DNA of 64,000 nucleotides from Heliocidaris erythrogramma. Its lineage: Eukaryota; Echinodermata; Echinoidea; Camarodonta; Echinometridae. Location of the stretch: positions 42,107,663-42,171,662 of the forward strand of contig CM046855.1 in NCBI GenBank assembly GCA_025617745.1, given 5' to 3'. Positions 10,840 through 21,652 of the stretch are shown here, piece by piece. Numbering within the stretch: the first letter of the stretch is position 1; each line of letters opens with the position of its first letter. The notes under the pieces were generated by a model, which was not told the origin of the DNA, ran no database searches, and worked only from the letters and a program-made list of their open reading frames with translations. The position numbers were made by a program, and so were the translations under genes.

Positions 10840-11470
10840 TCCTGAAATACGTACAAGTGAATTTTCCAGTGGAACAGATTCACAACAGTTTCATGGCGCA
10901 TAATAATCAAATTTAATTAACAGCTGAATTTTTGTAATTTGTGCAACTTTCTTGCTGTTAAAACGGTTGTAGTGAATGATTCACGAAGGTGTCTAGTTCT
11001 GCGGTAGTGAATGAATTTAATCATAAACTCTAGAAAACTTGAAAAAGATCCATAAAGCTGTATTTAATACATATTTTAAAATATGATATAAAAATCACCC
11101 TCTAGAAAATCTCCCTTTTTTTCTTGAAAAATTCCCCTCAAGAACTCCAACAAACTTTTCCACTGTTATAAATGGGGAGTTGAATAGTATTGAAAGAGGA
11201 ACTGCCCAGATTTAGAATTTAGAATGCTTAATCATGAAATGGGAATGTTAAAGTTCTTTCTGAAAATCCTTAACACATTAGAAGAACAGAGTCATGTAGG
11301 GGAAAATGCGGAAAATTTCATGCCTGCTTGATGCTATTCATTATTTTCAATGGACAACAATTCAAGTCATATTCTTTGTAGCTCGAACATTAACTTTTTG
11401 ACACAAGCTCCCGCATAATGGGATCTTTCTGTGTATATTGTCATGCTCTTGATTTTCCATGTATATTGCC
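10840..11470. other. AT-rich DNA
   Basis: Around 10925-11020, TTGCTGTTAAAAC and TTCACGAAGGT faintly resemble the TACTGTAAAA MITE family. Otherwise nothing was recognised. Confidence 0.3.
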
Positions 11471-11474
11471 ATGC

Positions 11475-11582
11475 TCTTGAATTTTGTTTATGATACTCTG
11501 TATACATCATGTCATTTGAATATCTTGTAAAATGTAAAAAATTTCTGGAAAAAAAAGTACTTTAAATTGAATTGAATTGACA
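11475..11582 (+). repeat. LINE-like 3' tail
   Basis: The segment ends ACTTTAAATTGAATTGAATT after TTGAATATCTTGTAAAATG, the same tail style as at 9490. It is severely 5' truncated. Confidence 0.5.
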
Positions 11583-11603
11583 AATTGCCAGTTGAGACCT
11601 TGA

Positions 11604-11664
11604 AGGGAGTTAATTCAGTGTAAAGTGTATGAGTTAACCCCCTTCTGGCTCTCAGCATTCGATA
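11604..11664. mobile_element. GAGAGCCAGAAGGG hairpin repeat, diverged copy
   Basis: GACCTTGAAGGGAGTTAATT pairs with AGTTAACCCCCTTCTGGCTC across a short AT-rich loop. The left arm is more worn than the right. Confidence 0.6.
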
Positions 11665-11706
11665 CGCACTTTATACAAGACTAATAAATCATCTCATCAC
11701 CCATCA

Positions 11707-11843
11707 GGGGGGCGTTTCATCAAGTGTCTTGTCAGTGATTTTTACTGATAAATTTGCTCTCAGCCAATCAGATGCAAAGGTTTCAGTAGCTTATAACAAT
11801 TATTGCAATTTGTCATTGATGACAAGTTTTATGAAACGGGGCC
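11707..11843. mobile_element. MITE family A, copy 2
   Basis: GGGGCGTTTCATCAAGTG begins it and ATGAAACGGGGCCC ends it. The internal CTCAGCCAATCAGATGCA and TTTCAGTAGCTTATAA are conserved. The right arm is diverged from copy 1. Confidence 0.8.
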
Positions 11844-11849
11844 CTGGAC

Positions 11850-12265
11850 ATTCGATGTCAAGAGCATTTCAAAAGCTGTTTTCTTTTTACACTCCTAGTC
11901 TCCTACTATGCTTTTGGAGTAAAGATTACAAGAAAGCTCCTTAGTGTATGTTTTTCTTCTTTTAATACCAGGTCTGTGTCTCTTTTTCATTAAAAAGCTC
12001 TTAAAATTTGCAAATGCCACTCAAATCTGTGGATACCACAATATATGGAGATAAGTATTCCTTCTTTTTTTTCACATCTTAGCAACAAAATGTTGTTGCT
12101 GACGCATTCAAATATAACCATGGATACAGCCTAGAGATTTTTTTGATTTTTTATTTTTTACAGGACATGTACAAATTTTGCATTGATGTTTATGTACTTG
12201 TGAAACCACGCAATCTTTGTAAATGGATTTATAAGGGGATTATGGAACTCAGAAGCAAGATTTTA
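11850..12265. other. AT-rich DNA, nothing recognised
   Basis: No gene or defined repeat was seen. Confidence 0.3.
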
Positions 12266-12269
12266 TTAT

Positions 12270-12320
12270 ATGAATGCTGAGTGAAATTGAACTGAATTGA
12301 AATTAAATATTCAATTTGCC
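12270..12320 (+). repeat. Possible LINE tail
   Basis: GAAATTGAACTGAATTGAAA resembles the tails at 9490 and 11565. It is short, so confidence is low. Confidence 0.35.
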
Positions 12321-12384
12321 TGCACCATACAAAGAACACTAAAACAGTACAAATTAGAAAAAGAATTTACCATTCACCAACTTT

Positions 12385-12985
12385 GAACTATAATAGTCCT
12401 ATGCAAGACTACCGCAAATTCATAGAACACCAAATTGAAATGCTTATAATATCAGCTGAATACTGAATGAGAAAAAAGAAATTAATATGCATTATGGAAT
12501 AATGATAAAAATATTTATGATATAACACACTTATATTGTGCCGTCTATATAAAACTATTCCGAGGCGCATTAAGAAACTAGGAATGAAGAGCGAGGGAAA
12601 ACCCAACTTTACATTATATCTTTGCGATAGTACTACAAATCCACATGCATCATGGAATCTAACATTACATTATTCCTATGCATTACTACTATAAATGTGG
12701 AGAATACAAAATTGAAATGCTCATCAGGTCAATAGAATATTGAATTAGAAAAAAAATAAAAGGTTTTAAGATGCAGATTTTAAGATGCACCATGGAATCC
12801 AACATTACGTTATTATTCCTATGCGATACTACTACAAATCCACAGAATACCAAATTGAAAACCTCATCAAATCAATTCCATATTGAATACGAAAAAATAT
12901 TACATTATTATTCCAATGGAAGACTACTAAAAAACCAGAGAATACTAAACTGAAATTCTCATCATATATATAGAATATTGAATTA
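12385..12985. repeat. Degenerate tandem repeat, units of roughly 120-150 bp
   Basis: CCTATGC..GACTAC, CAAATTGAAA.GCT and GAATATTGAATTAG recur about four times (starts near 12395, 12680, 12815 and 12910), with variable spacing from extra sequence between the first two. Confidence 0.65.
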
Positions 12986-12989
12986 CTTC

Positions 12990-13415
12990 ACCATTAGGAG
13001 AGTTTTATTCATAAGGATCTACACATATCTGGAGATTACTATAATCGTTTTCTTTTGGTGTTCTGCTCAGATTTTATGCATTTTTCTGTTCAGTTGGTTT
13101 TTGCAGATACGTGCACGGTGTATCATATCTTCACAGATATAATTAGGAATTTTTCTTATTAAACTGAGCCCCACCCATATGTGGCACAACAGTTTTGCTT
13201 GCTTCAATGTATGCATACACATGTAGAACTACATGTAGTGTATTGTAAAAAATTAAAGAAAAGAAAAAAGGCAAAGAAAAAAGGTTCTATGAACTGCTTG
13301 TATGAAGCGAAAACTTCATCGATATACTTGTATCTTTGCTACAATGCTTGGTGGAAGAATTGGTATAAAAACAATTTGTGCTGTGTATATAATTGTGCTT
13401 TAATATTTTTCTGAC
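12990..13415. other. AT-rich DNA, nothing recognised
   Basis: Small open frames near 13181-13414 are Lys-rich and unsupported. Confidence 0.3.
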
Positions 13416-13424
13416 TTGTCTTCT

Positions 13425-13870
13425 TCCTGGATTGAAGTTTATTATTATAATACGATCCGACTGTGACCCGATTTTCGGGCAAATTTTTGCATCTTGCATT
13501 AAATGTGAAAGTTTTAAAAAGTGAAATTATCTCATTTGAAGTTCGGAATAATGATACGAATACTAATATCAAAATTTTGGTTAACTGCAGTTCTCCTGGT
13601 TAGAGTAAAGGCCAAAATCGGCTTCAAATCGTAGTCGAGCGCAAGATTGGTATGACGTCACTACGATTTGGAATTGAATTCGCTTTTATTCCTACATGGG
13701 GGCTAGCAGTAGCCCGAAATTTCAATTTAAGTATTCATACTACTATTCGGAACTCTGATCACGAAGATTTTACATGTTTGAAGGTTCATATCAAATGTAA
13801 TAACAACTTTTCCCAAAATTGCATCGTAGTCAGATCGTTCAATGTGCGCCAGGCTTTATATATATATCAT
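13425..13870. mobile_element. Diverged dispersed repeat (related to 14770-15065 and 45405-45772)
   Basis: It shares with 14815-15045 a CACTA.GATTTGGAA.. segment, and with 45640-45690 a TTAAGTATTCATA and CAGAACCTGAATC-type segment. It ends ATCGTTCAATGTGCG, like ATCGCATAATGTGCG in the next copy. The 146-codon open frame at 13652 lies across it and is not supported as a gene. Confidence 0.45.
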
Positions 13871-14002
13871 CTTTATATTTATCATCTTTATATAAGAAGA
13901 TGTATATGTTGTAAAGTTATCTTAATTGTGTGTCCTGAAGGAAAGTCAAGGGCTGCACGGTCAGCAGGTGTACATTTACAGAAATTAATCCACGAAAGGG
14001 GT

Positions 14003-14140
14003 TTACTTAACCCATGGTTTAAACCTCAAAGTGTAGTATGCGCATGTCCTCATGTTCCTTGGCGGATAGTAATGTGCTTATGCTTATTTTAGTCCATGGC
14101 GGAGGGTTAAACCATGGTTTAGACCATCGTTTAAGATAAA
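14003..14140. repeat. Inverted repeat around ACCATGGTTTA
   Basis: TTAACCCATGGTTTAAACC near 14007 pairs with GGGTTAAACCATGGTTTAGA near 14105. This is a small MITE-like hairpin. Confidence 0.6.
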
Positions 14141-14185
14141 TATCTTTTGGTGAATTCAGGCCATTCATGACATCTCCACAAGATA

Positions 14186-14396
14186 CAGCCCTGGAAAATA
14201 TTATTAGACCAAGCTTGTGTAATAAAGGTACTATATAATATGCATTCAAAATAATGAAAATGATTTGTCTTTGTATTTCATTGAATGAATAACAAATTCC
14301 AGCAATTGTAGCTTGCCTTTATAATTTATTTCCTTCTTACCACAAATATAACACTTTCAGTAAAAATTCTTGGTCTAATAATTTTTTCCATGGCTG
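14186..14396. mobile_element. Tc1/mariner-type MITE, 211 bp, with TA target duplication
   Basis: The left end is CAGCCCTGGAAAATATTATT then AGACCAAG; the right end is the inverse, CTTGGTCT then AATAATTTTTTCCATGGCTG. TA flanks both sides (14184-14185 and 14397-14398), the duplication expected of Tc1/mariner transposases. It is non-coding inside. Confidence 0.8.
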
Positions 14397-14769
14397 TATT
14401 TCAGTCCATATACTCCTATATCATTTAAATTGTTAACTTCTCTTTATCTTTTTATCCTCTTATGAGAAACTTTGAAAATTGAAACTTTGAAAATTTGATC
14501 AAAATTCTTATTTGGAGAGAAGAGCAGCATCGTCCATCCCGATCTTTATGCTTTTATGTTCATTTTTTTTTAATATGGAAAACGGAGCTCTAATTGTATT
14601 TTATGAGTTGTAATTCAGATTTGCGTACATTAGTTGGTATCTGACATAGCAACAATTTCATTCTAACTGTTGGAAAACAATAAACAGGAATGAAGAGGTG
14701 AAATTATGCAGTAAAGTCTTCGCTTTCTCTTTCATCGAACAAAATATGTTATAGACTTAGTGCTATCTC

Positions 14770-15065
14770 AGTTCGTTAATTTTCAGCCTTCTACCCGGAA
14801 TAAGGGCCAAATTAGTTTTGAATAATAGACAACTATAGGACTGCACTGACATCACTATGATTTGGAACCGATTCAGCTTTTTCTTTGATCAGAAGGCTCA
14901 CAATAGGCCGTGTTTTTTATTTTCTTCAGAACCTGAATCAAACAGATTTTCTTTGTCTCAATGTTCTCAAATGATATCACATTTTCTTCCGAAATTGATC
15001 GCAGACCGATCGCAGATGGATCGCATAATGTGCGGTCGGCTTTATTTATATACACATGTATTCCT
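14770..15065. mobile_element. Diverged dispersed repeat, second copy of the 13425 family
   Basis: CACTATGATTTGGAACCGAT and ATCGCATAATGTGCGGTCGG align with the copy ending at 13870. Its open frames on both strands are by-products. Confidence 0.45.
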
Positions 15066-15179
15066 AGTGGTACATTTTGTATATTGAGGACACATTAAGT
15101 ATGTTCTCAAGTCTGACAATTTAGGTGGGTTTTATAGACATTTCAGTCTTTCAGCCTTTTTGTGGTATTGAGTGAAGAT

Positions 15180-15365
15180 AATCAGTGACAAATTATAATT
15201 GAAAAGAAATCTGATAATGATAAAATCACATTTTGTAATCTTTGCCAGAAAATTTTACCCTCCATTGAAATCAATGAGTTTACAAATTAGAAGTGAAAAA
15301 GATCTGATATGATGAAATCCCATTTTGTAAACTTTTCCTAAAATTTTTACCCTCCATTTAAATAT
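15180..15365. repeat. Two-unit tandem repeat, about 115 bp
   Basis: GATCTGATA-TGA..AAATC.CATTTTGTAA and TTTACCCTCCATT occur twice, near 15210-15265 and 15300-15358. Confidence 0.65.
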
Positions 15366-15369
15366 AGCC

Positions 15370-16135
15370 ATTAAAGGTCAGGAGACATTAATGTTGTTTC
15401 TAACATTTTCTAAAAATATACCGATAGTTAAATACCCATTGACTCTCTGATTCTAGGAAGTTAAATACAAAATAAAAACATGTAATTTGATTAGACTATG
15501 ACACTTTGAAAAGAACAAATATAGATTTTGACCTTCTGTGAAATCTTAAAATGCCCTTTGCTGCATGTTGTATTTAGTAAAAGGGCAGTGTCTGATTCTG
15601 TTAAAGTTGAAGCTTTTACTAAAGGCCTCTTTCTCTCTTGTTCTATTTCTGTCTTTCTTATTCTATTTCTGTCTTTCTAACTTGTTTCTGCACCAATTGT
15701 GACTCTTTCCACAAATGTCATCTTTATTTCTCTTTCATTTCTCCTGTGATTAAATGTAATAAAAGAGAAATGTGGGAATGCACAAATTAGAAGTCCCATG
15801 TTTGAAGCTCAGCAGTCAAACTCCCTCTTTTTAATTGTTCAAAATGTTACATGCAGTGCAATCACACCGCCTGCACCATCTACAACACACTGAGGCAAAT
15901 GAATACTGTTTATAACTTTATATGGTATTATTGTGCCATGTTACATATTTCACGTTCAGAGAAGCTGCCTAATTAGCCATGCTGTGTTACAATATAATTT
16001 GATCGTGTCTCATCAAAATTATTGTGAGTCATTCCTATGCTTAGAGAATTTCAAGCAGACTTACACATGTATCCAGGTTGTATATGGCATATGCTATGGC
16101 AACAATCGCTCTGAGGTCAAACTCATACACTATCC
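15370..16135. other. AT-rich DNA, nothing recognised
   Basis: It includes a small direct repeat TTCTATTTCTGTCTTTCT near 15640-15680. No credible gene was found; the 111-codon open frame at 15933 runs into telomere-like repeat. Confidence 0.3.
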
Positions 16136-16147
16136 CAATCCCAAAAC

Positions 16148-16255
16148 TTCAACTGTGGACCAAACATTACACCTAATCCTAACCCTATACTGGAAACCCT
16201 ATGGCAATCCTAACCCTAACCCTAACCCTAACCCTAACTCTAACCCTAACTCTAT
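16148..16255. repeat. Telomere-like CCCTAA repeat within a dispersed element
   Basis: Several CCTAACCCTAACCCTAAC units are preceded by GGACCAAACATTACACCTAA. The same lead-in occurs beside the other two telomere-like tracts (22820 and 53922), so this is element sequence rather than a chromosome end. Confidence 0.75.
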
Positions 16256-16269
16256 ACAAGATGTGTAGG

Positions 16270-16452
16270 GGGCACATGCCTCCGGGCAACAGTGTTGTAC
16301 CGTTTCACTTTTGCGCACCCTGACCCACTTGTTGCTCCCAATCCTTTTACATGTCATTTTGACATTCATGATCTTTTCACATTCATTCTTATTATGTACC
16401 TGTCTCTTGCCATGTTGTATTGTACCTGTGCTTTTTTGTAAACGAATTGTCA

Positions 16453-16501
<49 letters not shown>

Positions 16502-16503
16502 GT
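16270..16503 (+). repeat. LINE-like 3' end with (AAT)n tail
   Basis: TGTTGTATTGTACCTGTGC and GAATTGTCAAATAATAATAA precede about fifteen AAT units (about 16456-16500). The layout fits a 5'-truncated CR1/L2-type insertion. No open reading frame remains. Confidence 0.6.
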
Positions 16504-17800
16504 AATATACATTTCATGAATTATAGTTCAAAGCAATTGCTGCCGTAGCATGTCAGAGCACCCTTATTATGAAACATGTTTTAGGTGGTAAATTATGACG
16601 AATTTCCATTCTAATTTGAATATGTGTTTAATATGTGAAACTAGGATCTGGAGTGGGACAAAGAGAACATTATCAAAATATGAACATTATTCAAGATGAA
16701 GACTTCCCCAGTTGGAAGGATTACTTAGCCATGCCAAATTTGACCCAACTTTTTCACTAGTATTCAGCACACAATATGCTTTGCTGTTCTATTTTTACCT
16801 TCCTCTTGAATAGGCTGTATTGAAGTGAACTCACTGATACAGCTTCAGGAAAATTCCTTTCTATGTATACACAAAAGAGTATTTGCTCATCAAATGGTAT
16901 TCAAGTTTGGCCAGTGCTTTTCCTGCTTGTAATAATTTGGGAGGTATGCTTGAGAGTATGTACAAGCTGAGCAAGTTTGAGGTTAAGAGGAACATCAGGA
17001 TGAATAGGAACTAAAATTGAAAAGTGTTTTTGAAAAATCCCCCCCCCCCCTCCCTCCCATGAATGACGCAGACCCTGTTTATTTTCATTGATTCAAAGAA
17101 ATAATCAGGTCTCAATCATTCCTGGGGAATAAAATGATTTTATTTAGCTCATTTTGCAGTACCTGTCTTACTTTCCTTAGAAACAGATCCAGGGCCATGA
17201 AAAATACTGTACTGCATTGCCCTATCAACATGCGTCTTTGTTGAAATAAGTATTGATAACGGCTAATTTGAATTTACATGTCATTCTCCTGATTCTACTA
17301 CTTCTTTCTATTTTTTACATTCCTTGACATGTACAGGGACTGCAATTGTCACGATATGCGCTATAGAAATACAGTTTATCATTAATATGATTTGAGTCTT
17401 TTATCAGGTCGATTAACACCAACAAGAATATCACTTTACAATGATTTATAACTCATGGTAAACGGTAATGTACATCATCAAACCAATGGACTCTCCAGCC
17501 TTGGGGAAAGTTGCCAGTAATAATATTTTCATGCAAGCAAAAGCTGTATCTTGTTACCTTGTGTAGTGTTTATTTTCACTTTCATTTCATCATAATATCA
17601 AATTTTGGAGAAGGAAAAAAAAACAACAGCAAGAAAATCGCCATTGAATATACAGGCTAATCACCATTAAAAAAACCTGAGGAAATGAAATGTCATAAAT
17701 GTAGAGCGCTTCTCATTTCTGTATCTTATAACACACAGTCACAAGTGGCTTTCCTAATGGCCTCTTTTGCATTGCAGCTACTTTCTCACCTCCATTTGCC
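16504..17800. other. AT-rich DNA with C-run
   Basis: A C-run sits at 17039-17050. GCGCTATAGAAATACAG near 17359 resembles a LINE tail. Nothing else was recognised. Confidence 0.3.
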
Positions 17801-17807
17801 ATTTATT

Positions 17808-17960
17808 TAATAATAATAATAATAATAATATGGATAATGTTAATGATAATGATAGCAATGATGATAATGATATTAAATGTTTTTATAGTGCTCATATTTG
17901 CCATTTTTTAAATAATAATAATGATAATAATAATGTCATAGATAATGATAACTGAACTTT
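17808..17960. repeat. AAT/GATAAT microsatellite, two blocks
   Basis: TAATAATAATAATAATAATA at about 17809 and ATAATAATGATAATAATAAT at about 17910 are embedded in two similar segments (TGCCATTTATTTAA and TGCCATTTTTTAAA), so the block itself is duplicated. Confidence 0.8.
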
Positions 17961-17964
17961 TTAT

Positions 17965-18230
17965 AGTGGTCATATCCACCACAGTTACTCTAGGTGCTCC
18001 AATATTACCCTGGCTCTAGCTAGGCTAGCACTTTCAGTGCTCATTGCGTTCAAGGAATTTCTTCCCACCGGTACCCATTTAAGACCTGGGTAGAGAGTGG
18101 CAAATGTAGATTAATGTCTTGGCAAATTAGGATGCTAGTGCAAAACCAGGGTTCAAACCCATGAAATTCGCGTCTCCAGTCGAGTGTTTAAACCACTCGA
18201 CTACAACACCTCTGCGTATACATTTACTCA
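17965..18230 (-). mobile_element. tRNA-derived SINE (Ser/Leu-like head), minus strand
   Basis: On the minus strand, GTTGTAGTCGAGTGGTTTAA (A box) and GGGTTTGAACCCTGG (B box) form a tRNA-like head at about 18145-18212. The rest runs toward 17965 with CTGGGTAGAGAG..GGC. The acceptor stem is not paired, so it is not a functional tRNA gene. Confidence 0.65.
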
Positions 18231-18549
18231 TAAAATGGCTTTGATTCTGTGGAGATGGTTTTCCGAAGCGGTTTATCATAACACGTGTGAATGAGGCTTG
18301 ACTGCAGTACTTGCAGTACAAACAGTGACTGCAAATCTTGACAATTTACATTGCTCTTCAGCCTGTGCCCTAAAAATAGAAACTACTCTGATTTGTTTGT
18401 CTACAGCTTCATGACATTTCTGTTGTACTTTGGTATATGTCTTGGCTAATTAATCTGGTTATAAGTGACTTATGGTTGGACACTGTTGCATAATGAGATG
18501 GGGTGATAGTCACAAAGAGTCGTAATTAACCCATCATTTTGGGGAATAT

Positions 18550-18900
18550 CAAGAAAGGGGGTACTCGTTTTTCTGAAGGTACATTTTTTTTAAGGGTTAT
18601 TATTCTGAAACACAAAATTCTTCTTCCAGGGCATTCATAATTTAAAAAAATGAAATAGGGTGCATAATTCTGAACATTTTTTTCATGACTCTGAAGGTTC
18701 ATAATTAGAAGGTATGTTTATCCGAAGGTTCATAATTGTGAAAATAATATGAGTGTATATAGTATTTCTAAAAATGAAAAAAGTGAACCCTATTTCATTT
18801 TTTGAATTATGAATCTTCAGAGTAATGAATCTTCAGAGTAACGAAACTTCAGAGTAAACGAACCTTCAGAAATACAAACCTTCGGAAAAATGACATGTAA
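18550..18900. mobile_element. Palindromic repeat built of GAAGGTTCATAAT / CTTCAGAGTAA motifs
   Basis: The left arm (TTTTTCTGAAGGTACATT, CTGAAGGTTCATAATT, AATGAAATAGGGT) is complementary to the right arm (ACCCTATTTCATT, GAATTATGAATCTTCAG, CCTTCGGAAAAATG). Four CTTCAGAGTAA-like direct repeats lie in the right arm. Confidence 0.7.
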
Positions 18901-18904
18901 TGTT

Positions 18905-20320
18905 AAGAAATGCATACATGTACCTGAAGACATCAAGGTAACCAGTAACAACAACTGAAAAAAAAATAGAAAAAAATTTATCAAAAATTAAAAAAAAATT
19001 GATATGTACCAAGAATGTAAAGTGAAGGTAGTTCCCTTGGAAGATTAATGAAATATACTCAGAATATCAAGGAAAAACACACTAAAAGAAATTGAACAGT
19101 AATAATAGTGAAAATGAAAAATTGTTTCATAGAAAATAGTGTTGCAATTTGTAAGACAACCAAGAAGAGATAAACAGACACTTCATATCATTTAATAAAC
19201 CCAACACCTGTGATTCTTTAAGATATAAAACACACTTCCGCACCATGTTATGGAGTAAAACATTATTTGACTTTATTTTGACAGTTTGCCTTGTACCCTA
19301 TGATAAGCTGTAGTAGAAATACAGTGCACAAAATACTCCCTAACATATTTGTGGTTTGGCAGTTTCATTTTCACCCTAAAGGCATCTACATGTAATAACT
19401 AGTGGTTGGGTTCTTTAAAGAAAAAAGTACAAAATTCCTGACTGATATATTCATACTTACAAGTACCTACATTGTGTATCAGTTTGACCAATGTCATGTA
19501 GAATTACAGTTAAGTATTAAAGGCTTAAGAATGGAGGCTATACAGAAATACATTTAGGAAATGAAGATAATAAGCTTGGTTTTACTGACTTCAACATGCC
19601 AAATTAAAGGTTTTTGAACTATAGACAGGGATCTCAACGAGATACATTTAAAAGCCCCTGGAATTAAATGAATTACATGTGCCTGGGTAGATTTTTAACT
19701 ATATTTCCTTTCATGTATTTGTGCGTTGATTAATGTATTGAAAGTTGTCTAAATAGAAACATATATGTACGGGTGTGTAGATACATGTATGTATTATGTT
19801 TCATATAGATATCCATGTTACTATAGCGTTGTGTGGCTGGCAGCAGTGCATTATTAACACGTGCACATGGCATAAAGCAAATTTCTGTTGAAGCGCTTCT
19901 AACATTTTGATTTTGATTGACGTGACAGGGATTTCTGTTTTTATCAACTAATAAAAATGTGAAAAGTGAAAAACATAACTGGAGTAGTTTTGTATCAAAT
20001 ATAATCACATATTATTTAAGTTATGGGTAATATAATGCAAACGACATTCTACTTTTAAAACACAATAGTGCATGTCTACGTTTAGAAGAATGGCACAAGG
20101 CGCTTACGCCCTTCTGCTAGTAGCACAACGATATGTCATGTCTTTTCCATGAGCTGGGCTCCACATATTTTTGTATTCTGTTTCATGTTCCCAAGTTCCT
20201 CTTTCTCATACAGGTGCTTCCTTTCACCCCAACCCTCTATTTATAGCATTATAAAACATTTTCTGCAAATTAAAGCTGCTACTTATCCTTGTTAAGTGAA
20301 AAATGAAACTAGAATGATTG
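18905..20320. other. AT-rich DNA, nothing recognised
   Basis: No coding evidence. The minus-strand open frame at 19730-20008 (92 codons) shows no recognisable motif. Confidence 0.3.
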
Positions 20321-20324
20321 ATAG

Positions 20325-20565
20325 AGGCATGATGGCTCAGTGGTAGAGCAGTGGTCTCATAACTGAGGACCTGGGTTCAAAACCAAGTGGCTGTGCTAGT
20401 GCCCTTTGGTAAGGTATTAATCATGACCAAGTGGTTCAGAGAGGCCTTAAAGCCGCCGGTCCCCTGGTTACTTACAAACAAGCACACTGTATGCTTTCTT
20501 AGCAATCGGGTAAAATAAACCATCAAACTATGAATCATAATTCTGTCTGGAAAAATTACAAGAAT
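20325..20565 (+). mobile_element. tRNA-derived SINE (Met-like head), plus strand
   Basis: GGCTCAGTGGTAGAGCAGTG (A box) and GACCTGGGTTCAAAACC (B box) flank a CTCATAA anticodon-like loop at about 20331-20385. A non-tRNA body ends near TTAAAGCCGCCGGTC and an AAATAAACCATCAAA tail. The terminal stem does not pair, so this is a SINE rather than a tRNA gene. Confidence 0.75.
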
Positions 20566-20837
20566 TATAAATATCAACTTCCCAAGTCTGTTCCAAGAGA
20601 AATTTCCATTCTTTATTTGCCTTTGTTTTGTTAAATGTATTTGAAATGCAATTGGGGGATGCCAAAATTACCTCAGAATTCCATTTTTAGGGCAATTTTT
20701 TGTTGGCTTGTGATTAATTTTGTTTGTTATAAATTTTTGGTATCACTTACACCGTAATATATCAGAAGAGTCGCCAAAATGCAGAATTCACCTGAAACCA
20801 ATTTTTGTCCATTCACAATCAAAATCGATCACCTTCC

Positions 20838-21415
20838 TTTTTGACCTATAAATACCAAACTGCCTGTCTGTCTATATGTCTCTCATCTTTCTGTTCACAT
20901 AGTGATGTAAACAACGTTGTATAGAAGGTATGTTTACATTGGATAGCTCTTTCATATTCCCTGCATATTAAAAGTCCTCCATCAATACTCATATTTTATC
21001 ACGCTCCATCTTGATCTGTAGGTGGCTTACTGTCTGTCTGTATGTCTTTCAGCTTCCTGTTCACATAGTAATTTAAACAAAGTTTTAAAGCGGATATGTT
21101 TTACATAATTATGATTTCTTGTGTCACATTTTCTGGATATTAACTTTTCCATCTATATTCATGGTTTATTGCACTCCTTTGTGACCTCTAGATTCCTCTT
21201 ATCTGAATGTTAACACAGTGATTTTAAACATTTTATAGAGGACATGTTTCACTTTAAATTGATATATCTTTACATATTCCCTGAATATTAACATATCCAT
21301 CCACATTCATAATCTTTCTCACTACCTCCTGACCTGGGACTGTCTATACAGTTCCCAATCTTGTGTTCACACCAGTAATAAAACGATGCTTTATGGAAGA
21401 TACATGTATGTTATG
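20838..21415. repeat. Tandem repeat, about 160-bp unit, roughly four units
   Basis: TGTTCACATAGTGAT.TAAAC, GTATGTTTACA, TTCCCTG.ATATTAA and CCATC.A.ATTCAT recur near 20895, 21058, 21208 and 21366 (spacing 151-163). Confidence 0.75.
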
Positions 21416-21484
21416 TGTCGGTTAAGAATAGGGTTGGAGTGGGTTTGGTAGTACCACTGATGTACACGTAAGAAAAAGTGTACA

Positions 21485-21652
21485 GGGCCCTCTTGCATAA
21501 AAAATTGCAATTAAACGCAACTCAAAAAATTAAACACAACTCAAAAAATTAAACACAACTTGATTTTCAACCAACCAGGATCGCGTATATTTGGGACTTG
21601 CGTTAAATTTTTTGAGTTGCGTTTAATCGCAACTTTTTATGCAAGAGAGCCC
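21485..21652. mobile_element. MITE family C, copy 2
   Basis: It begins GGGCCCTCTTGCATAAAA and ends TTTTTATGCAAGAGAGCCC. An extra direct duplication of CAAAAAATTAAACACAACT in the left arm makes it longer than copy 1. Confidence 0.85.

Noticed and set aside
16200..16250. Chromosome end or fusion point
   Set aside because: The CCCTAA run is short, degenerate, and tied to a dispersed lead-in sequence present three times.
20331..20400. Functional tRNA-Met gene
   Set aside because: The acceptor stem does not pair and the sequence continues into a SINE body.
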